Source: Haplomitrium mnioides
Lineage: Eukaryota > Marchantiophyta > Haplomitriopsida > Calobryales
DNA length: 21,574 nt
Reading direction: 5' to 3'
Assembly (NCBI GenBank): GCA_049999725.1
Contig: JBNGIS010017867.1
Span: 1-21,574, forward strand
Within the stretch, counting starts at the first letter, position 1. The number at the start of each line of letters is the position of its first letter. The notes under the pieces were generated by a model that was not told where the DNA came from, did no database searches, and saw only the letters and a list, made by a program, of their open reading frames with translations. The position numbers and the translations under genes are program-made. Shown here in pieces: positions 11,240 through 20,475 of the stretch.

Positions 11240-11300
11240 AACTCATGATTTAAGGTGGGGTTGATACTCAAAACTCATTGTCAAATCTTACATCTACGGT
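11240..11300. repeat. Truncated satellite monomer junction
   Basis: At 11261-11290 a TCAAAACT monomer passes directly into CATTGTCAAATC, without the CATCCATGG core and the following linker. About 35 bases of a monomer have been lost, joining two monomer fragments. The TTGATACTC stretch before the joint is also unlike the usual TTCATTGTC. Confidence 0.7.
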
Positions 11301-12179
11301 TTAACTTATCAAGTAAAAGTGGAATTCCTTGTCAAATCTTCATCAATGGTTTTACTCATTTGAGAAAGGTGGAATTCATTGTGAAATCTTATGTCCATGG
11401 TTTTGCTCAACGATTAAAGGTGGAGTTCATTGTCAAATCATAAATCCATGGTTTCACTCGTCGGGAAAAGGTGGAATTCATTGACAAATCTTTATTCATG
11501 GTTTTACTCATCCAGTAAAGGTGGAGCTCATTATCAAATATTACATCCATGGCTTTCCTTATCAGGGAAAGGTGGAGTTCATTGTACATTCTTACATCCA
11601 TGGTTTTGCTCATGGTAAAGTTGGAGTTCATTGGCAAATGTGACATCCATGGTTTAACTCACCAGTTAAAGGTGGAGTTCATCGTCAAAACTTACATCCA
11701 TGGCTTTACTCATTGGGTAAAGTTGGAGTTTATTGTCAAATCTTACATCCATGGTTTTACTCATCGAGTAAAGGTGGAATTTATTGGCAAATCTTACATC
11801 CATGGTTTTACTCATCAGGTGAAGGTGGAGTTCATTGTGAAATCTTTATCCATGGTTTTACTCATTGAGTAAAGTTGTAAGTCATTGTCAAATCTTTATT
11901 CATGGTTTTACTCATCGGGTAAAGGTGGAATTCATTGTTAAATCTTTATCCATGGTTTTACTCATCAGGAAAAGGTGAAGTTCATTGTCAAATATTACAT
12001 CCATAGTTTTACTCATCGGTTAAAGGTGGAGTTCATTCTAGAAAATATACATTCATTGTTTTTACTCATTAGGTAAAGATTATTTTCGTTGTTAGATCTT
12101 ACATCCATTGTTTTACTCATCGGCTAAAAGTGGAATTCATTGTCAAATCTTTATCCATGGTTTGCTCATTGGGTAAAGG

Positions 12180-12540
12180 TGGAATTCATTGTGAAATCTT
12201 TATCCATGGTTTTTCTCATTGGGTGAAGGTGGAGTTCATTGTCAAATCTTACATCCATGATTTTCCTTATTCTATAAAGGTGGAGTTCATTGTTCAATCT
12301 TACATCCATGGTTTTTCATATTGGTTAAAATTGGAGTTCATTATCAAATCTTGCATCCATGGTTTATCTCATCGGGCACAGGTGGCTTTCATTGTCAAAT
12401 GTTGTTCCATGATNNNNNNNNNNGTAAAGGTGGAATTCATTGTGAAATCTTTATCCATGGTTTTTCTCATCAGGCTAAGGTGGAGTTCATTGTCAAATCT
12501 TTATACATGATTTTACCCATTGGGGACTGCTGGAATTCAT
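12180..12540. repeat. Block II-like segment interrupted by a gap
   Basis: The segment shares parts of the block II order: a TTTTTCATATTGG monomer, a CATCGGGCACAGGTGGC monomer with GGCTTTCATTGTCAAAT (compare about 15921), then CCATGAT before the N run. The match is weaker than among the three main block II copies, so it may be a diverged or rearranged version. Confidence 0.45.
12414..12423. other. Assembly gap, 10 N
   Basis: Ten N between CCATGAT and GTAAAGG. An ordinary monomer has 12 bases here, so the real missing sequence may be very small, but exactly ten N also fits a fixed placeholder. Confidence 0.98.
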
Positions 12541-13589
12541 TGCAAAATCCTACATTTATGGTTTTACTCTTTGGGTAAAGAAGGAATTCATTGTCAAATT
12601 TTTATCCATGGTAATACTCAGCAAGTATAGGTGGAGTTTATTGTCAAATCTTACATCCATGGTGTCACTCATCGGCTTAAGGTGGAGGTCATTGTCAAAA
12701 CTTACGTCCATGGTTTTACTCATTGGGTAAGGATGGAATTCATTGTCATATCTTACATCCATGGTTTTATTCATCAGGTGAAGATGGAATTCATTGTCAA
12801 ATCTTTATCCATGGTTTTACTCATCGGGTAAAGGTGGAATTTATTGTCAAATATTATTCCATGGTTTTACTTATGAGGTAAAGTTGGAAGTCATTGTCAA
12901 ATCTTTATCCATGGTTTTACTCATCAGGTAAAGGTGGACTTTATTGTCAAATCTGACATTCGTGGTTTTCTTAATCAAGTAAAGGTGGAGTTCATTGTAG
13001 AATCTTACATCCATGGTTTTACTCATTACGCAAAAGTGGAGTTTACATTTAAATCTTACATCCATAGTCTTCCTCATCAGGTAAAGGTGGAGTTCAGTGT
13101 ACAATCTTACGTTCATGGTTTTGCTCATTGGGTAAAGGTGGAGTTCATTGTCAAATCTTACATCCATGGTTTTGCTCATCACTTAAAGGAAAGGTTCATT
13201 GTCAAAACTTACATCCAAGGTTTTAGTCACCGGGTAAAGGTGGAATTCAACGTCAAATCCTTGTCCATGAGATTACTCATAAGGTAATCATAAAACTCAT
13301 TGTCTAATCTTTATCCATGGTTTTACTTATCAGGAAAAGGTGGAGTTCATTGTCAAATCCTACATCCATGGTTTTCCTTTTCAGGTAAGGGTGGAGTTCA
13401 TTGTACAATCCTATATCCATGGTTTTGCTCATTGGGTTAAGGTGGAGTTAGTTGTACAATCTAATATAAATGATTTTGTTGTGCGCTTAAAGGTGGATTT
13501 CATTGTCAAAACTTACATCCATGGTTTTACTCATTGAGTAACGCTTGAATTCATTGGCAAATCTTGCATCCATGGTTAAACTCATCGTT

Positions 13590-13940
13590 TATTTGTGGAG
13601 TTTATTCTCAAAACTTACATCCATGGTTTTCCTCATCAAAAATAGTGGAGTTCATTATACAATCTTACATCCATGGTCTTACTCATCGGGTAAAGGTAGA
13701 GTTTTTGTCAAATCTTACATCCATGGTCTTCCTCATTAGGTAAAGGTGAAGTTCATTGAACAACATTACGTCCATGGTTTTTCTCATTTAGTAAAGGTGG
13801 GGTTCATTGCCAAATCTTACATCCATGGTTTTACTCATCGGCTAAAGGTGAAGTTCATTGTCAAAACTTACATCCACCGTTTAACTCACCGAGTAAAGGT
13901 TGAATTCATTGTCAAATCTTTATCCATGGTTTTACTCCTC
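13590..13940. repeat. Block IV higher-order repeat, copy 1
   Basis: About seven monomers with the markers AATAGTGGAGTTC at 13641, a monomer with TCTTCCTCATTAGG, GAACAACATTACGTCC (ACATTACG at 13763), ATTGCCAAATC, TCAAAACTTAC and then a 50-bp monomer. The two main markers are 122 bp apart, against 123, 122 and 123 bp in the copies at 14400, 16630 and 19660. Confidence 0.8.
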
Positions 13941-14399
13941 GGAGAAAGGTGGAATTCATTGTCAAATCTTACATTCATGGTTCTACTCAACGATTAAAGG
14001 TGGAGTTCATTGTCAAATCATACATCCATGGTTTCACTCGTTGGGGAAAGGTAGATTTCATTGTCAAATCTTCATCCATGGTTTTACTCATCGAGTAAAG
14101 GTGGAGTTCAATGTCAAACCTTACATCCATGGTTTTGCTCATGGAGAAAAGGTGGATTTCATTGTAGAATCTCACATCCATGGTTTTGCTCATTGGGTAA
14201 AGGTTAAGTTCACTTCCAAATCTCACATCCATGATTTTACATATCTTAAAAGGTGGAATTTATTGTCATATCTTACATCCATGGTTTTACTCATCACGTG
14301 AAGGTGGATTTCATTGTAAAATCTTTATCCATGATTTTACTCATCAGGTAAATTTGGAAGTCATTGGAGAAACTTTGTTTATGGTTTTACTCATCATAT

Positions 14400-14740
14400 A
14401 AATGTGGAGTTTATTGCCAAATCTTACATCCAAGGTTTTCCTCATCGCAAATAGTGGAATTCATTGCACAGTCTTACATCCATGGTTTTATTTATCGGGT
14501 TAAGGTGAAGTTTATTGTCAAACCTCACATCCATGGTCTTCCACATCAGTTAAAGATGGAGTTCATTGAATAGCATTACGTCCATGGTTTTTCTCATTGG
14601 GTAAAGGTGGAGTTCATTGCCAAATCTTACATCCATGGTTTTACTCATTGATTAAAGGTAGAGTTCATTGTCAAAACTTACATCTATGGTTTTACTCACC
14701 GAGTAAAGGTGAAATTCATTGAAAAATCCCTATCAATGGT
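14400..14740. repeat. Block IV higher-order repeat, copy 2
   Basis: The markers AATAGTGGAATTC at 14450 and GCATTACGTCC at 14573 are 123 bp apart, and the ATTGCCAAATC and TCAAAACTTAC monomers follow in the same order as in copy 1. The monomer after it (AATCCCTATCAATGGTATTT) recurs in similar form near 18115-18135. Confidence 0.8.
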
Positions 14741-15509
14741 ATTTTTAATCAGATAAAGGTGGAATTCATTTTCAAATCTTTATCCATGGTTTTACTCATC
14801 AGGAAAAGGTGGAGTTCATTGTCAAATTTTATATCCATAGTTTTTCTCATCGGATAAAAGTGCAGTTCATTGCACAATCTCACATCCATGGTTTTGCTCA
14901 TTGGGATAAGATGGAGTTCATTGTACAATCTTACATCCATGGTTTTACTCATCGAGAAAAGGTGGGAGTAATTGTCAAATTTTTATCCATGGTTTGGTCA
15001 TCGGGTAAAGGTGGAGTTCATTGTCAAATCTTACATCCATGGTTTTACTCATCAGCTAAAGGTGGAAATTATTCTCAAAATTTACATCCATTGTTTTTAC
15101 TCATCGGGTAAAGGTGGAATTCATTGTGAGATCTTATATCTATTGTTTTACTTATTGGGCAAAGGTAGAATTCATTTTCAAATCTTTATCCATGGTTTTA
15201 TTTATTGGGTAAAGGTGCAATTCATTGTCAAATCTTTATCCATCGTTTCACTCATTAGGTAAAGGTGGAGTTCATTGTCAAATCTTATGTCCATGATTTT
15301 TCTCATAGGGTAAAGGTGGAGTTCATTGTACAGCCTTACATCCATGGTTTTGTTCATTGGGTAATAGTGGAGTTCAATGCTAAATCCAACATCCATGGTT
15401 TTATATATCAATTAAAGTTGGAGTTTGTTGTCAAATCTTGCATCGATGGCTTTCACTTATTGGGTAAAGGTGGAATTCATTGTCAAATCTTTATCCATGG
15501 TTTTACTAA

Positions 15510-16060
15510 TCGAGCAATGGTGGAGTTTATTGTCAAATCTTACATCCATGGTTTCCTTCATCCGGTAAAGGTGGACTTCATTGTACAATCTTACATCCAT
15601 GGTTTCCTTCATCCGGTTAAGATGGACTTCATTGTACAATCCTACATCCATGGTTTTGCACATTGGGTGAAGGTGTAGTTCATTGCCAAATTTTACATCC
15701 ATGGTTTTACATATTGGTTAAAGGTGGAGTTGTTTGTGAAATCTCACGTTCATGGTTTTAATCATCGCGTAAAGGTGGAGTTTATTGTACAATTTTACAT
15801 CCATGGTTTTGTTCATTAGATAAAGGTGGAGTTTATTGCCAAATCTTACATTCATGGTCCTACTCATCTGTTAAAGGTGGAGCTTATTGTTGAATCTTAC
15901 ATCCATGGTTTCACTCATCGGGTAAAGGTGGCTTTCATTGTCAAATATTTATCCATGATTTTACTCATCATGTTAAGGTGAAGTTCATTGTCAAATCTTT
16001 TTCCAGGATTTGACTCATCGGGGAAAGCTGGAGTTCATTGTAAAATCCTACATCCATGGT
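15510..16060. repeat. Block II higher-order repeat, copy 3
   Basis: The order matches copies 1 and 2 but with more substitutions: GTTTTACATATTGG at 15704, CACGTTCATGG, CAATTTTACATCC, TTTTGTTCATTAG, CTCATCTGTTAAAGG, TGATTTTACTCATCATG at 15956, then CGGGGAAAGCTGGAGTTC, which also follows copy 1 near 3835. The 15704-to-15956 spacing is 252 bp, the same as in copy 2. One monomer of this copy has been duplicated in place (15551-15652). Confidence 0.75.
15551..15652. repeat. Single-monomer tandem duplication
   Basis: Two adjacent 51-bp monomers, each beginning GTTTCCTTCATCCGG, differ at only three positions by my count. Neighbouring monomers elsewhere differ far more. The pair therefore looks like a recent one-unit duplication. 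Confidence 0.8.
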
Positions 16061-16629
16061 TTTGCTCATCAGGTAAATAAGAAATTCATTGTCAAATCTT
16101 TACCCATGGTTTTACTCGTTGGGTAAAGGTGAAAGTCATTGTCAAATCTTTATCCATGGTTTTACTAAAGGGTAATGGTGGAATGCATTGTCAAATCTTA
16201 TGTCCATGGTTTTACTCAACGATTAAAGGTGGAGTTCATTGTCAAATCATACATCCATGGTGTCACTCGTTCGATTAAGGTGGAATTCATTGTCAAATCT
16301 TCATCCATGGTTTTGTTCATCTAGTACATAAGGAGTTCATTGTCAAATTTCACATCCATGGTTTCTCTTATCAGGTAAAGTTGGAGATCATTGTACTATC
16401 CTACATCCATGGTTTTGCTCATTGTGTAAAGGTTAAGTTCACTGCCAAATCTAACATACATTGTTTAACATCGGTTAAAAGTGGAGTTCATTGTCAAATC
16501 TTACATCCATGGTTTTACTCATTAGGTGAAGGTGGAGTTCATTGTCAATTCTTTATCCATGGTTCTACCCATCATATAAAGTTGGAAGTCATTGTCAAAT
16601 CTTTTTCCATGGTTTTACTCATCCGGCAA

Positions 16630-16970
16630 ATGTGGAGTTTATTGTCAAATCCTACATCAATGGTTTTCCTAATCGAGAATAGTGGAGTTCATTGTACAAT
16701 CTTACATCCATCTATTTACTCATCACATAAAGGTGGGGTTTATTGTCAAATCTTACATCCATGGTCTTCTTCATCAGGTAAAGGTGGAGTTCATTGAACA
16801 ACATTACGTCCATGGGTTTTCTCATTGGGTAAAGGTGTAGCTCATTGCCAAATCTTACATCCATGGTCTTACTCATCGGTTAAAGGTGGAGTTCATTGTC
16901 AACACGTATATCCACAGTTTTACTCATTGAGTAAAGGTGGAATTCATTGTCAAATTCTTATCCATGGTGT
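16630..16970. repeat. Block IV higher-order repeat, copy 3
   Basis: The markers AATAGTGGAGTTC at 16679 and ACATTACGTCC at 16801 are 122 bp apart, followed by ATTGCCAAATC and TCAACACGTAT monomers and a 50-bp monomer. The next unit contains ATTCTTATCCATGGTGTT, a variant also found near 19585. Confidence 0.8.
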
Positions 16971-19659
16971 TTTTTATTGGATAAAGGTGGAATTCATTGT
17001 CAAATTTTTCTCCATGGTTTTACTTATTGGGTAAAGGTGGAATTCATTGTCAAATCTTTATCCATGGTTTCCCTTATCTCCTAAAGGTGTAGTTCATTGT
17101 ACAATCTTACATCCATGGTTTTCCTCATTGGGAAAAGGGGGAGTTCATTGCAAAATCTTACATCCATGGTTTTACTTATGAGGTAAGGGTGGACTTCAAT
17201 GTCAAATCTTACATCCATGGTTATACTCGTCGTTCAAAGGTCGAGTTCATTGTACAATCTTACATCCATGGTTTTACTCATCGGGTAAAGGTGGAGTTTC
17301 TATTTAAATCTTACATCTATGGTCTTCCTCATCAGGTAAAGGTGGAGTTCATTGTACAATCTTGCATCCATGGTTTTGCTCATTGGGACAAAGTGGAGTT
17401 CATTGTACAATCTAACATCAATGGTTTTACTCATGAGTTTAAGATCATTGTAAAAGTTTGCGTGAATGGTTTTACTCATCGAGTAGAGGTTGAATTCATT
17501 GGCAAATCTTACATCCATGGTTTTGCTCATCTATTAAAGGTGAAATTGGTTGTCAAATCTTTATCCATGGTTTTAATTATCAGATAAAGGTGGTATTCAT
17601 TGTCAAATCTTACATCCATGGTTTTCCTCATCGGATAGAGGTGGAGTTCATTGTCAAATCTTACCTCTATGGTTTTTCTCATCGGGGAAAGGTGGAGTTC
17701 ATTGTAAAATCTTACCTCCATGGTGTTTCTCATTGGGTGAAGGTAGAGTTCAATGCCAAATCTGAGATCCATGGTGCAACATGTCGGCTAAAGGTGGAGT
17801 TCATTGTCAAGTCTTACATCCATGGTTTTACTCATCAGATAAAGCTATAAATCATTGTCAAAGCATTATCCATGGTTTTACTTATTAGCTAAAGGTGGAG
17901 TTCATTGTCAAATCTTTGTTCATGGTTTCACTCATCAGGTGAAGGTGGAGTTCATTGTCAAATTGTACATTCATGGTTTTCCTTATTGAGTATAGGTGGA
18001 GTGCATTGCACAATCTTACATCCATGGTTTTGCTCATTGGGTAAAGGTGGAGTTCATTCCCAAATCTTACATCCATGTTTTTTCTTACCGGGTAAAGGTG
18101 GAGATCATTGTCAAATCCTTATCTATGGTATTTTTCATCACGTAAAGGTGGAATTCATTTTCAAATCTTTATGCATGGTTTTACTCATCGGGTAAAGGTG
18201 GAGTTCATTGTCCAATGTTACATCTATATTTTTCTTCATTCGGTAGAGGTGTAGCTCATTGTACAGTCCTTCATCCATGATTTTGCCCATTAGGATAAGG
18301 TGGAGCCCTTTGTACAATCTTACATCCATGGTTTTGCTCATTGGGTAAAGGTGGAGTTCATTGCCAAATCTTGCATCCATGGTTTAACTCATCGATTAAA
18401 GGTGGAGCTCATTTTCAGATCTTACATCCATGATTTTACTCATCAAGTAAAGGTGGAAATTGTTGTCAAATCTTTATCCATGGTTTTACTAATCGAGTAA
18501 AGGTGGAGTTTATTGTCAAATCTTACATCCATGGTTTTCCTCATCAAGTAAATGTTGAGTTCTTTGTACAATCCTACATCCATGGTTTTGCTCATTGGGT
18601 AAAGGTGGAGTTCATTGCCAAATCTTACATCCATGGTTTCAGTCCTCGGTGAAAGGTGGAGTTCATTGTCAAATCTTACATCCATGGTTTTAATCATCGG
18701 GTAAAGGTGGAGTTGATTGCACAACCTCACATCCATGGTTTTGCTCATTGGGTAAAGGTGGAGTTCATTGCGAAATCTTACATGCATGGTTCTACTCATC
18801 AATTAAAGATGGAGTTTGTTGTCAAATCTTACATCCATGGTTTTACTCATGAGGTGAGACTGGAATTCATTTTTAATTATTTATCCATTGTTTTACTTAT
18901 CAGGTAAAAGTGGAGTTCATTGTCAAACTTGGCATCCATGATTTTACTCATCATGAAAAGGTAGAATTCATTGTCAAATCTTTATCCATGGTTTAACTCA
19001 TCAGGGAAAGCTGGACTTCATTGTCAAATCTTACATCCATGGTTTCACTCATCGGGTCAGGGTAGAGTTCATTGTCAAATCTTTATCCATGGTTTTACTC
19101 ATCGAGGAAATATGGAGTTCATTGTCAAATCTTACATCCATGGTTTTACTCATCCATTAAAGGTGGAGCTCATTGTGAAAACTTACATTCATGGTTTGAC
19201 TCATCGAGCAAAGGTGAAATTCATTGTCAATTTTTACATCCATGGTTTTAGTCATCGTGTACAGGTGAACTTCATTGTCAAATCTTTAACCATGGTTTTG
19301 CTTATAGGGTAAAGGTGGAATTCATTGTCAAATCTTTATCCATGGTTTTTCTCATCAGGTAAAGGTGGAGTTCATTGTCAAATCTTACATCCATGGTTTT
19401 ACTCATTGGGGATAGGTGGAGTTCATTAAACAATCTTACATCCATTGTTTTGCTCATTGGGTAAAGATGGAGTTCATGGCCAAATCTTACATCCATATTT
19501 TTACTCATGGGTTGAAGGTGGAGTTCATTGTCGAAACTTACATCCATGGTTCTACTCACCAAGTAAAGGTGGAATTTATTGTCAAATTCTTATCCATGGT
19601 GTTACTCATGCGGTAAAGCTAGAATTCATTGTGAAATCTTTGTCTATGGTTTTACTTAT

Positions 19660-19917
19660 CTCGCAAAGGTGGAGTTTATTGTCAAATCTTACATCCATGT
19701 TTTTTTCTCATCGGGAATAGTGGAGTTCATTGTAGAATCTTACATCCATGGTTTTACTTATCGGGTAAAGGTGGTGTTTGTTGTCAAATCTTTTATACAT
19801 GGGCTTCTTCATCATGTAAAAGTGGAGTTCATTGTACAACATTACATCCATGGTTTTTCTCATTAGGTAAAGGTGGAATTTATTGTCAAATCCTTATCCA
19901 TGGTTTTCTTCATCGGG
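19660..19917. repeat. Block IV higher-order repeat, copy 4, cut by the retrotransposon
   Basis: The markers AATAGTGGAGTTC at 19716 and ACATTACATCC at 19839 are 123 bp apart, as in the other copies. The block then goes on for about one and a half monomers and stops in mid-unit at CATCGGG, where the LTR begins. The remaining part of the block should lie on the far side of the element, outside the window. Confidence 0.7.
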
Positions 19918-20128
19918 TGTAACACTCACTTACTTTAGTAAGCAACAACTAAAAATAGACACAAGTAGATCTAGAAAGCTATTTTCAAGATAGAGTGTCA
20001 AAAAGCGAGTGTTGTTATAGAGAGAGTGACACATGGCAAGAGGAGAGAAAGTCAATGAATTAAAGTGAAAGAAAGACTACTTTAGAAGAGGATAAGGATA
20101 CGTGGCAAGCGAAGGATTTAGGCAAATA

Positions 20129-20215
20129 GAAGGTTCTAACATAAAGACACATGGCAAAAGAACTAAAGACAAATGGAAGGTTCTAAAGATAAAGACAAGT
20201 GACAGAAGGAGAATA
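20129..20215 (+). repeat. 47-bp imperfect direct repeat in U3
   Basis: The sequence GAAGGTTCTAA occurs at 20129 and 20176, and the following bases (ATAAAGACA in both) continue the match, giving a 47-bp period. Each copy contains GAAGGTTC, which fits the GAAnnTTC core of a heat-shock element. A second, 28-bp repeat with AGGGTGG at 20223 and 20251 follows. Repeats of this kind often carry enhancer activity in retrotransposon U3 regions; that role is inference here. Confidence 0.7.
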
Positions 20216-20284
20216 AAAGTAAAGGGTGGTCCAATCAATGAAAGAGGAAAAGGGTGGCTCAATTAAAGAAGGATAGAAAAGGAA

Positions 20285-20338
20285 CCAATGGGGTTTCGCC
20301 ACCTATGCAAGCAAAGTGCTTTTCACTTAGTATATAAA
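20285..20338 (+). promoter_or_regulatory. LTR promoter: CCAAT and TATA boxes
   Basis: CCAAT at 20285-20289 stands about 46 bp upstream of TATATAAA at 20331-20338. This spacing fits an RNA polymerase II promoter with transcription starting at about 20360-20370, which would set the U3/R boundary. No other TATA box of this quality is seen in the LTR. Confidence 0.7.
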
Positions 20339-20463
20339 GAAGGGAGAGTGTCTTAATGGGGATTTCTTACCTTGTGGGTTCTTGAAGTTCTTTATGTGCT
20401 ACTCTTGTATGTGTTGTGTTTATGCTAATTTTTGGTGTGCAATATATGTGTGTGGTGTTACAA

Positions 20464-20475
20464 TGGTATCAGAGC
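20464..20475 (+). promoter_or_regulatory. Primer binding site (initiator tRNA-Met)
   Basis: TGGTATCAGAGC is complementary to the 3' end of plant initiator tRNA-Met, the commonest primer of plant LTR retrotransposons. It lies one base after the LTR end, where minus-strand DNA synthesis is primed. It fixes the orientation of the element as plus. Confidence 0.93.

Larger units (their letters stand above)
1..19917. repeat. Tandem satellite array, 50/51-bp monomer
   Basis: The whole segment is head-to-tail copies of one short unit, about 390 in total and all in one orientation. Each unit reads through the landmarks GGTAAAGGTGG, TTCATTG, TCAAATCTT, CATCCATGG and TTTTACTCATC. The 51-bp form has GGAGTTC and CTTACATCC; the 50-bp form has GGAATTC and CTTTATCC and is one base shorter. 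The most conserved stretch runs from TTCATTG to CCATGG; the part between ACTCATC and AAAGG varies most. Monomers are diverged from one another but arranged in recurring orders, so this is a higher-order-repeat satellite and not a simple homogenised array. A few monomers are truncated. No gene, promoter or RNA gene is visible inside it. Its chromosomal role (centromeric, pericentromeric, subtelomeric or interstitial) cannot be told from sequence, and I do not recognise it as a named satellite family. Confidence 0.98.
19918..20462 (+). repeat. 5' long terminal repeat (545 bp)
   Basis: The LTR starts TGTAACAC and ends GTGTTACA, a perfect 8-bp inverted terminal pair with the canonical TG...CA ends. 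The primer binding site follows one base after its end. U3 is purine-rich with several direct repeats, two CCAAT sequences (20231, 20285) and a TATA box at 20331. R probably begins about 20360 and is followed by a T/G-rich U5. The partner 3' LTR is outside the window, so the boundary is inferred from the termini, the primer site and the junction with satellite DNA. Confidence 0.9.

Noticed and set aside
1-19917. CRISPR-like regular short repeats
   Set aside because: There are no unique spacers: the whole period is repeat, all units are diverged copies of each other, and the adjoining element is a eukaryotic LTR retrotransposon.
1-19917. Telomeric or centromere-protein box motif
   Set aside because: No TTTAGGG runs are seen, and nothing resembles the CENP-B box. 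A centromeric role can be neither shown nor excluded from sequence.
1-19917. W-box (TTGACY) reading of the reverse complement of TTGTCAA
   Set aside because: The reverse complement gives TTGACA, which lacks the needed pyrimidine, and its frequency only reflects the repeat.
20077-20262. Minus-strand open frame of 61 codons in the LTR
   Set aside because: It lies antisense in the purine-rich U3 and its composition (Leu/Phe/Pro/Ser-rich) is what purine-rich DNA gives on the other strand.
19918-20462. Solo LTR
   Set aside because: A primer binding site, leader and gag-like sequence follow directly, so internal sequence is present.
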